From an uncultured Oscillospiraceae bacterium (GTDB lineage Bacteria; Bacillota; Clostridia; Oscillospirales; Ruminococcaceae), in assembly GCA_910586535.1 (NCBI GenBank), contig CAJUHS010000010.1, positions 40,283-104,282 of the forward strand: a stretch of DNA of 64,000 nt. The letters run 5' to 3'. Both the position numbers and the translations under genes were made by a program. Shown in pieces: positions 46,210 to 54,952 of this stretch. The notes under the pieces were generated by a model, which was not told the origin of the DNA, made no database searches, and saw only the letters and a program-made list of their open reading frames with translations. Each line of letters begins with the position of its first letter. The first letter of the stretch is position 1.

Positions 46210-46670
46210 GAACTAAAAACAAACACGCCTTTTTACGTACCATTGCCTTGTTGTGCGTAGGTATAACACGTTTTAAAATAATGTGGTTCTCAAAATGCGG
46301 GAAATGGCTAAAGTCATACTGACTACAACGCAGAGATGAAATATGCTCAATCGTGAATGTTGCGAAAGCAGAAAAAACAGTATGAATGGTGCAAGCTGAG
46401 ATAAAAACCTATAAAATAGGTGCTAAACACCGAAGACTATCTTTTGATAGCAATGCAGTATCCGCAGCAAAGCCCCGAATAGGGGTAAGTTCATCGACTA
46501 TACGGGAACCGTTGGCAATGCAACGATGATATAGTCAACCCACAGGTAACACTTGTGGACGGTAAGCGTACATACCATAGTTCCATTTTGGACAAAATAC
46601 TTCTTGCCCATTGTACGTGTTTTGCCTTACGGTAGTTAAGGTGGAGTATTACTACCAAAATATTTTATAA
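46210..46670 (+). other. Group I intron 2: 5' part with catalytic core
   Basis: Guide sequence at 46221-46230: GCCT pairs with exon end AGGT (U.G at the splice site), and the preceding AAACAC can pair with GTGTTT at the start of each downstream exon. Core signals: CCGCAGCAAAGCCCC near 46452, TTCATCGACTATA near 46490 (P3'/P7) and GATATAGTC near 46529 (P7'). The boundary of the 3' side is not adjacent: the next compatible exon starts only at 60751. The right limit given is approximate. Confidence 0.72.
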
Positions 46671-46722
46671 AATTTTAGCGAAAATAAAAGCCTGATTTTA
46701 TTGGAGGTTGATTTTACATACA

Positions 46723-47037
46723 ATGTTAGAAATCTTACAGTTTACTTTTAGTAGTTTTTGGATTTGGGCGGGTACAGTTTTGCTTATAATTTATCTCGGA
46801 AAAGCCATCGGCTGTATTGTATTAAGTTTTTTCAATGCTCTCCCGTGGACTTTTAGCGGAATGGAGAGAAAAGCGGTGTGAGATGTATTCGAAGATAGTG
46901 TTTTAAAAAATCAATTATATACCAGTAGAGAAAAAATATTTAAATCTATTGTGCTTCTGCAATACAATCGTAAAATCAGAAAAACGAAGCTTGCCGATAA
47001 AGAAATTAAGAAAATGATGGATGCTTATTTTAATTGA
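46723..47037 (+). pseudogene. Small membrane-protein gene with in-frame TGA
   Basis: ATG 46723 with GGAGG upstream encodes 52 residues (MLEILQFTFSSFWIWAGTVL...), one hydrophobic segment, like small phage proteins near lysis genes. It stops at TGA 46879-46881, but the same frame stays open for another 51 protein-like codons (DVFEDSVLKNQLYTSREKIF...), to a stop at 47037, without its own start. Either a nonsense mutation or a natural stop with relic sequence downstream. Confidence 0.55.
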
Positions 47038-47064
47038 TTTGTTTTAAAATTTGTGGTATAATTT

Positions 47065-47084
47065 AAATAAGATAAGTCTTATTT
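47065..47084. terminator. Short AT-rich terminator hairpin
   Basis: AAATAAGA (47065-47072) pairs with TCTTATTT (47077-47084), followed by TATAATCTT. It lies between a plus-strand gene end and a minus-strand gene end and could serve both. Confidence 0.45.
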
Positions 47085-47261
47085 TATAATCTTAGAGTGG
47101 CTATACCCTATCCAGTTTAAGACTTGTCCGCAACAATCACAGAACTTCATGTATTCACGCTCTATAAAGCTATAACAATGAGGGCATATTAGAAACGCGT
47201 CACGATTCGGCAAAACACGACTTTCTGTAACGAGCATAGGAGTACGGCAAGTAATAGCCAA
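47079..47261 (-). CDS. Small zinc-ribbon phage protein, 60 aa
   Basis: CPHCYSFIEREYMKFCDCCGQVLNW gives two CxxC pairs. This is a widespread small phage protein pattern. The first of several zinc-ribbon genes in the antisense orientation inside the split tape-measure region. Start TTG 47261 lacks a strong ribosome site. Confidence 0.6.
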   Translation of the reverse strand: MAITCRTPMLVTESRVLPNRDAFLICPHCYSFIEREYMKFCDCCGQVLNWIGYSHSKIIK

Positions 47262-47285
47262 GTTGATTTTCTTTAAGGATAAATT

Positions 47286-47549
47286 TCAAGAGACACACTC
47301 GTATATCTCGTCGAAACTATTCCTTAAATCTTCAAGAAAGTCATTATAATTATCTGTACACAACAATAAAAATAGTATAAGTGTTATTGTGCTACAGCAA
47401 GAATGACCGCTTTCTAAACTTGCATAGGCTCTTTCACTTATATTCAGTTTTTCTGACATTTGGGTTTGCGTTAATCCAAGTTCGCTACGTGTTTGCAATA
47501 GATATGAACGAAAATACTGTTTAAAAATTGTTATGTAAACCTCTCTCAT
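47286..47549 (-). CDS. XRE-family regulator, 87 aa
   Basis: Helix-turn-helix visible in LLQTRSELGLTQTQMSEKLNISERAYASLESG (about residues 15-50). ATG 47549 is 11 nt after AGGCGG; ATG 47573 is the alternative. Lies 24 nt upstream of the zinc-ribbon gene, same direction. Confidence 0.68.
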   Translation of the reverse strand: MREVYITIFKQYFRSYLLQTRSELGLTQTQMSEKLNISERAYASLESGHSCCSTITLILFLLLCTDNYNDFLEDLRNSFDEIYECVS

Positions 47550-47745
47550 ATAGTAAATACCGCCTTTCGACATAATTCACTATAATTGTACAACTCATAA
47601 TTGTTGTTGGATATGAAGTATACATCATAAAATTTCTACATAAACACATTTGGATAATTGCACAGTATATCATTACAATAATTAGTAATATCAACCAAAA
47701 TTATTTGAAATTAAGCTTTATTAACAATTTATATTTTATACAAAC

Positions 47746-47775
47746 AAAGCACTCTACTTTTGTGTAAAGTGCTTT
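47746..47775. terminator. Terminator hairpin
   Basis: AAAGCACT (47746-47753) pairs with AGTGCTTT (47768-47775), downstream of the minus-strand membrane-protein gene. Confidence 0.5.
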
Positions 47776-47845
47776 AAATATTTTTAGAAAGGTTGTCGGT
47801 ATTTATGAATGGAATTAATGTTATTAAAAATTCAAATACATTTTA

Positions 47846-48481
47846 TTATTTATTATTATTCGATACTAATATCTCATTTTCCTCAATATAAAAATAATCG
47901 TTAATAACCTTTTTATGATTTGCCCACAATTCAATTTTATGTTTTCCTTTATTTAATTGTTCAAAGTCATTTTCACATATAAATAATTTAGGGGTAAATA
48001 TGTTTTGGAGAGATAGAACTATTGGATGTGGTTGTCTTGATTTTAAAATCTTTTTATGACCAATTCGTATCTCTATTTTTACCTTTTTACGTTCTTTATT
48101 GTCGTTTCTAAAAATAAGTATTAACCCAAAATGATTTATTGTATGTATATTAAAATTTAAAGTAAATTCTATTATTTCTTGATCTAAAGCAGAAAATATT
48201 TCATAACCTAATAAATAGATACCACTCTTTAAATTTTTTAGTTTTTTTATCGGACGAGATGAAGATATTAGTAATTTTGCGGTGTGGCTATTGTCATTCG
48301 CCAGATACTCGTTATACCTTTCAACAGTATCTTCATAGTGCTTTTTCTTTTCATGATAATATAATATAATTCTTAAAATAATTAGTAGTAATAAAATAAC
48401 ACACATAAGTGAATGTGAAGTAATCGCTTCAACTAAAACACCCGCTATAACTTGAGAAATTATACTAGCTATTTCTTTCAT
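47846..48481 (-). CDS. Membrane-anchored protein of unknown function, 211 aa
   Basis: Two hydrophobic segments at the N-terminus (about residues 5-20 and 24-42), then a cytosolic part whose first section is basic (KLKNLKSGIYLLGYE). The rest is beta-rich (IHTINHFGLILIFRNDNKERKKVKIEIRIGHKK). No family recognised. Its position among defence-like genes suggests an accessory function. GGGG site upstream of the ATG. Confidence 0.55.
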   Translation of the reverse strand: MKEIASIISQVIAGVLVEAITSHSLMCVILLLLIILRIILYYHEKKKHYEDTVERYNEYLANDNSHTAKLLISSSRPIKKLKNLKSGIYLLGYEIFSALDQEIIEFTLNFNIHTINHFGLILIFRNDNKERKKVKIEIRIGHKKILKSRQPHPIVLSLQNIFTPKLFICENDFEQLNKGKHKIELWANHKKVINDYFYIEENEILVSNNNK

Positions 48482-48981
48482 TTTTATACCCCTTATTATT
48501 GGATTTATTTACGTTATATTATAATACAAATATAGACAATAATCAATAAAATTCTATAAAATTTGACAAACTTTGTAATTTCTTATAGATTTTTGATACA
48601 ACATTAATGTGTTTTACACAATAGTATTTTTAAATGATAATAAAGAAATCTACTTTTCAAACAAAGATATTTGATTATTTATGTAGATATTATATAAAAT
48701 TTTAACAAATATTTGTGTATTATGGCAATGGTAATGCGGGAAATAATATGGTACAATGTTTTATTTTCTACAATTATTATATCATATTAGATTGAAGTTG
48801 GTTAGTTTGGCAAATAAAAGACCTTATAATTTTTTTAAATAAGAGACAGTATTTTTATCTGTTGTTATTTTCTTTTTGTCTCTTGTGGCCGTTTTTATTT
48901 TAAGTTTAAAAATTAATGAGATGGAAGAAATTGTAATCCCTGCATATATAAATTCGGATAAGTCTGATAAAGGTACTAATA
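48482..48981. other. Gene-free AT-rich stretch
   Basis: I see no supported gene. A short hydrophobic frame near 48876 has no ribosome site and ends inside the IS66 relic. AT-rich tracts typical of a degraded junction. Confidence 0.4.
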
Positions 48982-49270
48982 TATTACAAAATTATTTTAT
49001 CGGATGCGAAACCGCTTTACGACACGCTTATTCAAAATCTTTTGGATCGGAATATTCTCTACGCCAATGAAACGTTACTGGAGGTCTTGAATTTACCCGA
49101 CAGGAACAAACTTTTGGATGCGTATATGTGGGACTACCGCACAAGCAGGTTTGAGGAACGTCCCGTATTTTTGTACGACTATAATAAAGGGCTATCGAGG
49201 ACTACGCAAGAAATTTTATGAAATGGTTTTCAGGTTACCTCCATTGCGACAACTGGGGCAGTTTTTGTTA
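48982..49270 (+). pseudogene. IS66-family transposase fragment
   Basis: About 95 codons reading YYKIILSDAKPLYDTLIQNLL....LYANETLLEVLNLPDRN..DAYMWDYRTSRFEERPVFLYDYNKG, which is the central part of IS66 transposases (their pattern ADETTLQVL ... MWVYRTG ... VLYDYQ). Then a frameshift and FMKWFSGYLHCDNWGS. Both ends and the catalytic remainder are missing. A scar of a past insertion in this accessory region. Confidence 0.72.
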
Positions 49271-49298
49271 TATTTATTGTTAAAGTATAAAAATAGTA

Positions 49299-49328
49299 TT
49301 TGACATTTTTTTAATATTGTAGTATAAT
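49299..49328 (+). promoter_or_regulatory. Sigma-A-type promoter for the protease gene pair
   Basis: TTGACA (49299-49304), 18-nt spacer, TATAAT (49323-49328), about 30 nt before the protease start. The adjacent IS66 scar ends just upstream. Confidence 0.6.
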
Positions 49329-49363
49329 CATTATATAGTATAAAATTGAAAGTATGTGAGTCT

Positions 49364-50230
49364 ATGATTAACAACCCTTTGGAACAATTGTCTAAAAACA
49401 CCTTAAGTAATTTATTAAAGGAAATTGAAGATAAGCTAAATGCGGATGTTTTTACTTATTATGGCGAATTCCTTGATGGTGTTGATCAGGAAGTAAAAAG
49501 TATGATAGAGGATTTGTCGAAAGATTCTAACAAAAAAGACACTTTATATGTTATTTTAACTACAACAGGAGGCAGTTTAAACCCTGTACAAAGAATGGTT
49601 ACCATTTTTAGACATTTTTATAAAGAAGTAAATTTTATTGTGCCAGATTATGCTTATAGTGCAGGGACTATTCTTTGTATGAGTGGAGATAATATTTATA
49701 TGAATTATTATTCTGTACTCGGTCCTATTGATCCTCAGGTAAGAAATAAGGATGGAAAATTTGTTGCTGCATTGGGTTATTTGGATAAAATAAACGAGTT
49801 ATTACAAAAAGCAAAAGATAATACTATAACACAAGCAGAATTTCTAATATTAAGAGATTTTGATTTAGCAGAATTAAGATCGTACGAACAGTCTAAAGAG
49901 TTAGCGATTGATATGCTTAAAATATGGTTAACTAAATATAAATTTAAAGATTGGACAACACATAGTGATACTGGAATCCAAGTGACAGATATGGAAAGAA
50001 ATAAACGAGCTATTGAAATTGCAGAAAAACTTAGTAACAATAATATCTGGAAATCACATAGTAGACCAATAGACGCAGAAACTCTAAGGAATGAACTTCA
50101 TTTAAAAATTAATGATTTGGCAGACGATGTAGAAATAAATGATTTAATTGACAAATACTATAAATGTCTATGTGAATATGTAATGAGACATAAATATACA
50201 GGTTTTTTCCAAACGAGACTATTTATTTGA
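49364..50230 (+). CDS. Serine dehydrogenase proteinase-type (ClpP/crotonase-fold) protein
   Basis: A 288-residue protein. The ClpP/SppA-like core is visible: LYVILTTTGGSLNPVQRMVTIFRHF near residue 62, then FIVPDYAYSAGTILCMSGDNIYM, with the likely nucleophile Ser in YSAGT, and YSVLGPIDPQV. This is the pattern of the SDH proteinase family. The role is unknown; linked genes and the own promoter suggest a two-gene accessory (possibly defence) module with the 65-residue gene downstream. ATG 49364 preferred; TTG 49346 possible. Confidence 0.75.
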   Translation: MINNPLEQLSKNTLSNLLKEIEDKLNADVFTYYGEFLDGVDQEVKSMIEDLSKDSNKKDTLYVILTTTGGSLNPVQRMVTIFRHFYKEVNFIVPDYAYSAGTILCMSGDNIYMNYYSVLGPIDPQVRNKDGKFVAALGYLDKINELLQKAKDNTITQAEFLILRDFDLAELRSYEQSKELAIDMLKIWLTKYKFKDWTTHSDTGIQVTDMERNKRAIEIAEKLSNNNIWKSHSRPIDAETLRNELHLKINDLADDVEINDLIDKYYKCLCEYVMRHKYTGFFQTRLFI

Positions 50231-50246
50231 AAGAGGTTGTTTTTTT

Positions 50247-50444
50247 ATGAAGAAAATGTTTGAACAAATAGAAGAATTACTACTCGATATGGAGCCAACA
50301 CTTCATAATGAACATTTAGCAAAAGCATTAGATGATTATCATAATATGATTTCCGAGGGAAAACTAATACCCCGTGGTAATACATTATCATCATTACAAA
50401 ATAATATTTTTAGTTATAATACTTCTAATACTAATATGCCTTGA
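50247..50444 (+). CDS. Small acidic partner protein, 65 aa
   Basis: Starts 16 nt after the protease gene, with AAAGAGG upstream. Sequence EQIEELLLDMEPTLHNEHLAKALDDYHNMISEGKLIPRGNTLSS resembles small antitoxin-like or protease-adaptor proteins, with a conserved-looking IPRGNTL end. Translation coupling suggests it works with the protease. Confidence 0.55.
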   Translation: MKKMFEQIEELLLDMEPTLHNEHLAKALDDYHNMISEGKLIPRGNTLSSLQNNIFSYNTSNTNMP

Positions 50445-50458
50445 AAGTATACACAAAA

Positions 50459-50520
50459 CCACTCATATAAAGCAACTCCGTCTACCACAATAGATAGACG
50501 GAGTTGCTTTATATGAGTGG
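50459..50520. terminator. Perfect 26-bp inverted repeat between convergent genes
   Basis: Arms at 50459-50484 and 50495-50520 are exact complements with a 10-nt loop. The stem includes AAAGCAACTCCGTC / GACGGAGTTGCTTT, a typical bidirectional terminator, but the arm length is exceptional. Confidence 0.7.
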
Positions 50521-50552
50521 GAATTATTTGACGCTTATGCTTATGGTTACAT

Positions 50553-51578
50553 TTATTGTCTTATCAATTCTAATGAGATAATTCTTAATATATTGTACTG
50601 TTGAAAGTCAGATGCGCGAATTACGAAACAAAATTCTTTTACCTTATGCCATTCTTGTAGTTCGGCCGTTATATCGTTAAGTTGTAAAAAGACATCATTT
50701 TCAGGTTTGTCTAAAATGATTTCTTCTTTTACCAATTCAACATTACGAGTTTTAATTTCAACCCATACTGTTTGGGGATAATTTTCTATTTTATAATGAA
50801 AATGTAATGCAAATTTTTATGTTAAATATTGATACCAATCACGGGTTATTTCGTCCATTCTGACGAAGCATCCTGCAAATTCATCTAAATATCCAACTTC
50901 TTGTCTTTTCCCCATGTTGACTTCAAGTTCAATGATATTCCCGTCAAATTTATGCTTTAACGAATTATTAGAAACATCATTGAAATATGTGCCAACATTT
51001 TTTAATGTGTCAGGGATTAGTTTAAAGACATCTTTTGTTATTATTCGCTTTTCAATGGTGGTATATATATCATCCTGATTTACATGAATCCAACATGTTT
51101 TAGATGGATATTGGTTGATTACCACGCTAATGCTTGTGGCAATACTTTGAGTAAGGTCCATATTATTCTTCCACATCTTTACTAACTTATCAGATAGTAA
51201 TTTTGAGCGAAAGCGTTCATATTTTTTACGAGAACGATCAGTATTTTCCCTTAAAGAAGAATGTAAATTTTCTGGGTCTTCGTGTACAAATGCGATGATT
51301 CTTTTTCCTTGCTCTACAGCATAATCAAATTCCATTTCTGTATAACTCAAACCACTTTGTTTATTTATAGAACCATATTTACCTCCAAGGATAATGAGGT
51401 AGTAATCAGATTCATCAATAATCGGTTTAATTGTTTCTAATTGAGAGGTGCCCGTAGCAGAGAACATTTCCATCCCTGCGGGAATATGACCTAATTGCAT
51501 AATAGTATTTATAGCGATACTTCTTTCTTCAATTAAATCCTTGTATGTTGAACTTACAAATATTTGGTATTTTTTCAT
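50553..51578 (-). pseudogene. DUF4062 protein gene with in-frame stop
   Basis: The first 253 codons give a DUF4062 N-terminal domain (YQIFVSSTYKDLIEERSIAINTIMQ, then ESDYYLIILGGKYGS and SYTEMEFDYAVEQGKRIIAFVHE), found at the N-terminus of many NTPase and defence proteins. A TAA at 50817-50819 stops it, but the same frame continues for 87 protein-like codons (KFALHFHYKIENYPQTVWVEI...) to 50553. This looks like a nonsense mutation that cut a about 341-residue protein. A 64-residue gene precedes it. Confidence 0.72.
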
Positions 51579-51593
51579 ATATAACTCCCAAAA

Positions 51594-51788
51594 TCATAGT
51601 CGTTGTATTTTAACTATAGGTTCCACTATTAATTGATAGTCATTAAATGGTTTAATTTCAATGTTTTTAAGAAAATCAATATTGTTATAACATATAAACA
51701 AAAGATATTCTTTAAAAATCTCTCTCGCTTTTCTTTTTAATGGTTCCTGTGCAAATTGCATACTTTTCATCTGTTTATGAGATTTCAT
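51594..51788 (-). CDS. Small basic protein upstream of the DUF4062 gene, 64 aa
   Basis: ATG 51788 (GTG 51797 alternative), AAAGAG upstream. Lys-rich helical first half, hydrophobic middle (KEYLLFICYNNIDFL). Ends 16 nt before the DUF4062 gene, so probably same operon. No family recognised. Confidence 0.45.
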   Translation of the reverse strand: MKSHKQMKSMQFAQEPLKRKAREIFKEYLLFICYNNIDFLKNIEIKPFNDYQLIVEPIVKIQRL

Positions 51789-51957
51789 AAAATTCACTCT
51801 TTCGATAAAAATAGTAGGTCAAAATGACTAAAAAAGAATTTGAATTAAAATTAAAAGAAAGTAAACATCATACCTGCGGAGACATGGATAAAAAATCATA
51901 TTATGATTGCTTAAATAAAATATATGATAATTACTTCTCTGCAACTGAAACGTCAAA

Positions 51958-51993
51958 TTACCATTTAGCCTTACAGTTCAAACACTCGTAGTC
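51958..51993 (-). pseudogene. C-terminal scrap of a zinc-ribbon gene
   Basis: Codons DYECLNCKAKW-stop match the ends of the intact antisense zinc-ribbon genes (YECKNCGYKW at 61486 and WKCNNCGSKF at 60191). It lies directly after, and in another frame from, the end of a second zinc-ribbon relic, so a newer copy seems to have cut into an older one. Confidence 0.45.
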
Positions 51994-51995
51994 CC

Positions 51996-52192
51996 CTACC
52001 CTTTCGGTTTCCATTTATGACCGCAGTTTCCGCATCTATTCACGGTCTGCCCTGACCCTATAAACCCTGTGATAATGCTAAATCCTCTCGCTCCTGTTGA
52101 TACGGCGGTCGAGCCGCACTTGGGCATTTGAGAATATTGTTGTCAGGAATTGCGCCCATATTTTGTAATGCACTTGTTTCTTCGTTGGTCAT
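51996..52192 (-). pseudogene. Frameshifted zinc-ribbon gene
   Basis: From ATG 52192: TNEETSALQNMGAIPDNNILKCP, then a shift, then KCGSTAVSTGARGFSIITGFIG and CGNCGHKWKPKG-stop at 51996. CxxC pairs on both sides of a Gly-rich hydrophobic loop, a common Firmicute phage zinc-ribbon. One extra C in the run at the join would restore the frame. Upstream codons lack a start after a TAA at about 52258. Confidence 0.6.
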
Positions 52193-52405
52193 AGAACTGT
52201 GTCTTTTTTGGCGTGCTTGATTTTCACGAGCATAAAAAAGTTCTTCGTTAAATGTAGCTTAACGCGCAAAAACACAAAAATGCAAAAACGCGGAAAAGAT
52301 GTGAAAAATATAAAAATGCTATAAAAACCGTGTAAAATCGCCATTTAACAAATGCAAAATTTTGTAATTGTTGAAATAGTGAAAATTATGGTGTCAAAAA
52401 AATAA

Positions 52406-52444
52406 AGATATTTTCAACTGATTTAAAAAATCAGCTGAAAATCT
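52406..52444. terminator. Imperfect terminator-like hairpin
   Basis: ATTTTCAaCTGATTT pairs with AAATCAGcTGAAAAT around four A. It sits in the gene-free stretch 52260-52630, which otherwise holds only AT-rich and A-rich repeats (AAAAACGC-like). Confidence 0.5.
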
Positions 52445-52631
52445 CTTTTGGTTGTTTTGGGAGTTAAAATAGCGTTTTAGTAAAAATTGCTATGCCGTTC
52501 AAATGGCTTACTTGCGTTGTTTTATATTTAAAACAGTATTAAAACCAAAAATAAATAACAGTAATTTTCGCCATTAAAATTAAAAAAATTTTAATGAAAA
52601 TATGGGAACCAGTTCCCATTAACCTATTATA

Positions 52632-53189
52632 CTACTTTTTGTGTTTTTTTATAAACTCCTCAAACTGTTTATACACTTGTCTTTCGAGAGGGTGTAAAAG
52701 AAATTTTCCTCGCGCATAGAGGACTTTCATACGTTCTGCGCGTATCTTTGCAGAGGTAATGGAAATATTACACACCACGGATATATCTTCGGGTGTATGC
52801 AAATCCAATCCCCACAAAACACACGCAGGAGCAAGCAGATCAATTGCAAATCGTTCCGTCTCGTCCTCATCACTGCGGGTTATATTTTCCGTATGATTAT
52901 GTCCCAACAAAATATGCCCTATTTCGTGTGCAATTGAGTATCTTTGAATAGGTAAGCTGTCTGTATCCCGTACTATTATAAAGGTACTGCTGTCTGTAAT
53001 CACGTTTCTCCCACGTTCGTTTGGTTTAAGTGTAAACTCAGAATCCGTCGGCAGCGTACTGTTTTTTATTACCGTGTACCCGTAATGTTTGCAAACTTTT
53101 GATAGTGATACGGGCAAGGTTTGAACGCCGCTGTCGGAAAGACAAATCCAACTCATGTCTCTGGCTGATTTGTAGCTGTCATAATTCAT
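52632..53189 (-). CDS. ImmA/IrrE-type metallopeptidase
   Basis: A 185-residue protein with HEIGHILLGH (zinc site HExxH about residue 88) and DEDETERFAIDLLAPACVLWGL downstream, the usual ImmA/IrrE arrangement. ImmA cleaves the XRE repressor of mobile elements during induction. The XRE gene lies 49 nt upstream on the same strand, so this is a repressor-protease pair. Confidence 0.85.
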   Translation of the reverse strand: MNYDSYKSARDMSWICLSDSGVQTLPVSLSKVCKHYGYTVIKNSTLPTDSEFTLKPNERGRNVITDSSTFIIVRDTDSLPIQRYSIAHEIGHILLGHNHTENITRSDEDETERFAIDLLAPACVLWGLDLHTPEDISVVCNISITSAKIRAERMKVLYARGKFLLHPLERQVYKQFEEFIKKHKK

Positions 53190-53238
53190 AAAAAATCACC
53201 TCTATTAAGAGTATACCCTTAATAGAGATGATTTTTAC

Positions 53239-53691
53239 TTAATACTCGTCTGTAGCGTCCGGAGCTTCGAGAAGCGGCGTTATGTCGGCTTCAATAACCG
53301 TGGGAATAGGTTCGCGGTTGTATGTTCTGGCAGCTTGATAGACTCTTTGTATGTTCGGCTTTTTGATCTGCTCTGCGTTAGCCGCGCGGCGTTTTATATC
53401 GCCTAAAACCTCTCCTTTTTCAAAATCCGATAGTTTTCTGTAGCTTTCTAATAGTTCCTGTTCGGTAGTATTTTCAAGTGTCCCTGATGTTTTTTCTTCA
53501 CCTGTAAGTAAGTAATCTAAAGATACTCCTAAACAATCTGATATATTAGATAATTTATCTGCGGGTGGTAATGAGTTATTCCTTTTCCATGCAGATACAG
53601 TTTTCTCGTTTACATCTATTTGGGTTGCAAAATCCTTTTGTGCAATATCCTTTTGGGATAATTCCATAAAAATACGCTCTGTAATCGTCAC
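53239..53691 (-). CDS. XRE-family repressor
   Basis: A 150-residue protein: ELSQKDIAQKDFATQIDVNEKTVSAWKRNNSLPPADKLSNISDCLGVSLDYLLTGEE is a full XRE domain with the cI-like SLDYLLTGE ending. The C-terminal part is short and Ala/Glu-rich and probably the ImmA target. It is divergent from the antirepressor gene, with two operator-like repeats between. Confidence 0.85.
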   Translation of the reverse strand: MTITERIFMELSQKDIAQKDFATQIDVNEKTVSAWKRNNSLPPADKLSNISDCLGVSLDYLLTGEEKTSGTLENTTEQELLESYRKLSDFEKGEVLGDIKRRAANAEQIKKPNIQRVYQAARTYNREPIPTVIEADITPLLEAPDATDEY

Positions 53692-53723
53692 AATCCCATC
53701 TCCTTTTTGTGCAAAATACCAAA

Positions 53724-53776
53724 ATCCAATATATTAGATAAAATTGCTTGACATATCCAATATTTTAGATTATAAT
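53724..53776 (+). promoter_or_regulatory. Promoter with two direct operator copies
   Basis: TTGACA (53748-53753), 17 nt, TATAAT (53771-53776). ATCCAATATATTAGAT (53724-53739) and ATCCAATATTTTAGAT (53755-53770) are near-identical and quasi-palindromic; the second fills the space between -35 and -10. Binding of the XRE protein would block this promoter. Confidence 0.75.
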
Positions 53777-53886
53777 TTATATATGATAAACCAAATAGGC
53801 ACAGCAATCCATTGGTTTACCATGACGGTACAAGCCAATTGTACCACAGGAAACTTGAAAAAACAATAGAAACGGAGGAAATTTTT

Positions 53887-54570
53887 ATGAATGACATAAA
53901 AATTTTCAGCAATACCGAGTTCGGAGAGCTCATCATAATGATCATAGGCGATAAGGAGTATTTTCCTGCTACACAATGCGCAAGACTTCTCGTATATAAG
54001 AATCCCCAAAGGGTCAACTATATAACCGAAGGCGACCTTTACCGCTTAATCGTAAGTAGTAAACTCCCCACCGCCGACAAGTTTGAGCGTTGGGTATTTG
54101 ATACTGTACTCCCCACAATCTGCAAAACAGGAGGTTACGTAAACAACGACGAACTTTTCATCAACACCTATCTCTCCTACGCGAACGAGAATACTAAGAA
54201 ATTATTCCGTTTACAACTTAACACGATTACACAGCTTAACACCAAGATTGAACAGAATAAGCCTTTAGTAGATTTTGCAAAACAAATTTCAAGCACTACA
54301 GACTTAATTGACATAGGAGCGTTGTCAAAGCTATTACGTAAACATGGATTGAATATAGGCATGAATAAATTGTTTGAATGGCTTCGTGATAATAAATTCT
54401 TACGCCCCAACAATGAGCCGTATCAACAGTACATAAATCAAGGTTATTTCAAAACAAAAGAGCCCACCTATTTTGTCGGGTCTGAGCCTAAAATTACCAT
54501 TAAGACTTTCGTCACGGGCAAGGATCAGCAGTATATATTCGATAAATTATCGAGTGCAACTATTGAATAG
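53887..54570 (+). CDS. Phage antirepressor (BRO-N plus KilA-C)
   Basis: A 227-residue protein from ATG 53887 (GGAGG upstream). N-terminal BRO domain (FGELIIMIIGDKEYFPATQCARLLVYKNPQRVNYI... FERWVFDTVLPTI) and C-terminal KilA-C domain (FAKQISSTTDLIDIGALSKLLRKHGLNIGMNKLFEWLRDNKFLRP). Driven by the operator-bearing promoter, so it is likely switched on when the XRE repressor is removed. Confidence 0.88.
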   Translation: MNDIKIFSNTEFGELIIMIIGDKEYFPATQCARLLVYKNPQRVNYITEGDLYRLIVSSKLPTADKFERWVFDTVLPTICKTGGYVNNDELFINTYLSYANENTKKLFRLQLNTITQLNTKIEQNKPLVDFAKQISSTTDLIDIGALSKLLRKHGLNIGMNKLFEWLRDNKFLRPNNEPYQQYINQGYFKTKEPTYFVGSEPKITIKTFVTGKDQQYIFDKLSSATIE

Positions 54571-54583
54571 GAGGATTTTGAAG

Positions 54584-54856
54584 ATGAATAAAATTACATC
54601 AAAAACAGGAGCTAACAATCAAAATAAGGTACAGATTAATTCTGACCAAATGTCACTGTGGAGCATTGCAAATGACCTTGATTGTGAGAACGACAATATC
54701 AATGGTATTGCTAATCTGTTATTCTGCGCGGGTAACAGCGTAGACGAGTTAAATGCAGAGGCGTTGTATGCTCTCGGCAATAACTTGTTTGACATTTGCG
54801 AGAAGCTTAAGGAACTTTCAAAGAGTATGACGGAGTTATGTAATAATAAAGTGTAA
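54584..54856 (+). CDS. Small phage protein, 90 aa
   Basis: ATG 54584 with GGAGG upstream, 13 nt after the antirepressor. Acidic, Asn- and Asp-rich helical protein (ANDLDCENDNINGIANLLFCAG... ALYALGNNLFDICEKLKEL). Same operon as the antirepressor; unknown function. Confidence 0.6.
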   Translation: MNKITSKTGANNQNKVQINSDQMSLWSIANDLDCENDNINGIANLLFCAGNSVDELNAEALYALGNNLFDICEKLKELSKSMTELCNNKV

Positions 54857-54886
54857 AAATAATATAAAATATTTAGGTAATATAAT

Positions 54887-54920
54887 TTAAGCAGTTCAAA
54901 CTTTATATTGAACTGCTTAA
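54887..54920 (+). terminator. Terminator, 13-bp perfect stem
   Basis: TTAAGCAGTTCAA (54887-54899) and TTGAACTGCTTAA (54908-54920) around an 8-nt loop, ending the antirepressor operon. Confidence 0.65.
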
Positions 54921-54952
54921 AACCTAACATAATCACGAAATGATTATTAAAT

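Noticed and set aside
46253..46260. GTGCG(TAG) as the 5' end of a group II intron
   Set aside because: Splicing there would not keep the tape-measure sequence, and the following core has group I signatures (P7 GACTATA...TATAGTC). The guide sequence supports 46209|46210 instead.
48876..49070. 64-codon frame with hydrophobic start
   Set aside because: No ribosome site and its second half is another frame of the IS66 fragment.
49118..49303. 61-codon frame
   Set aside because: It is another frame of the IS66 fragment.
51823..51991. Small plus-strand frame after the DUF4062 region
   Set aside because: Weak ribosome site and its end is the antisense of zinc-ribbon scraps; probably chance.
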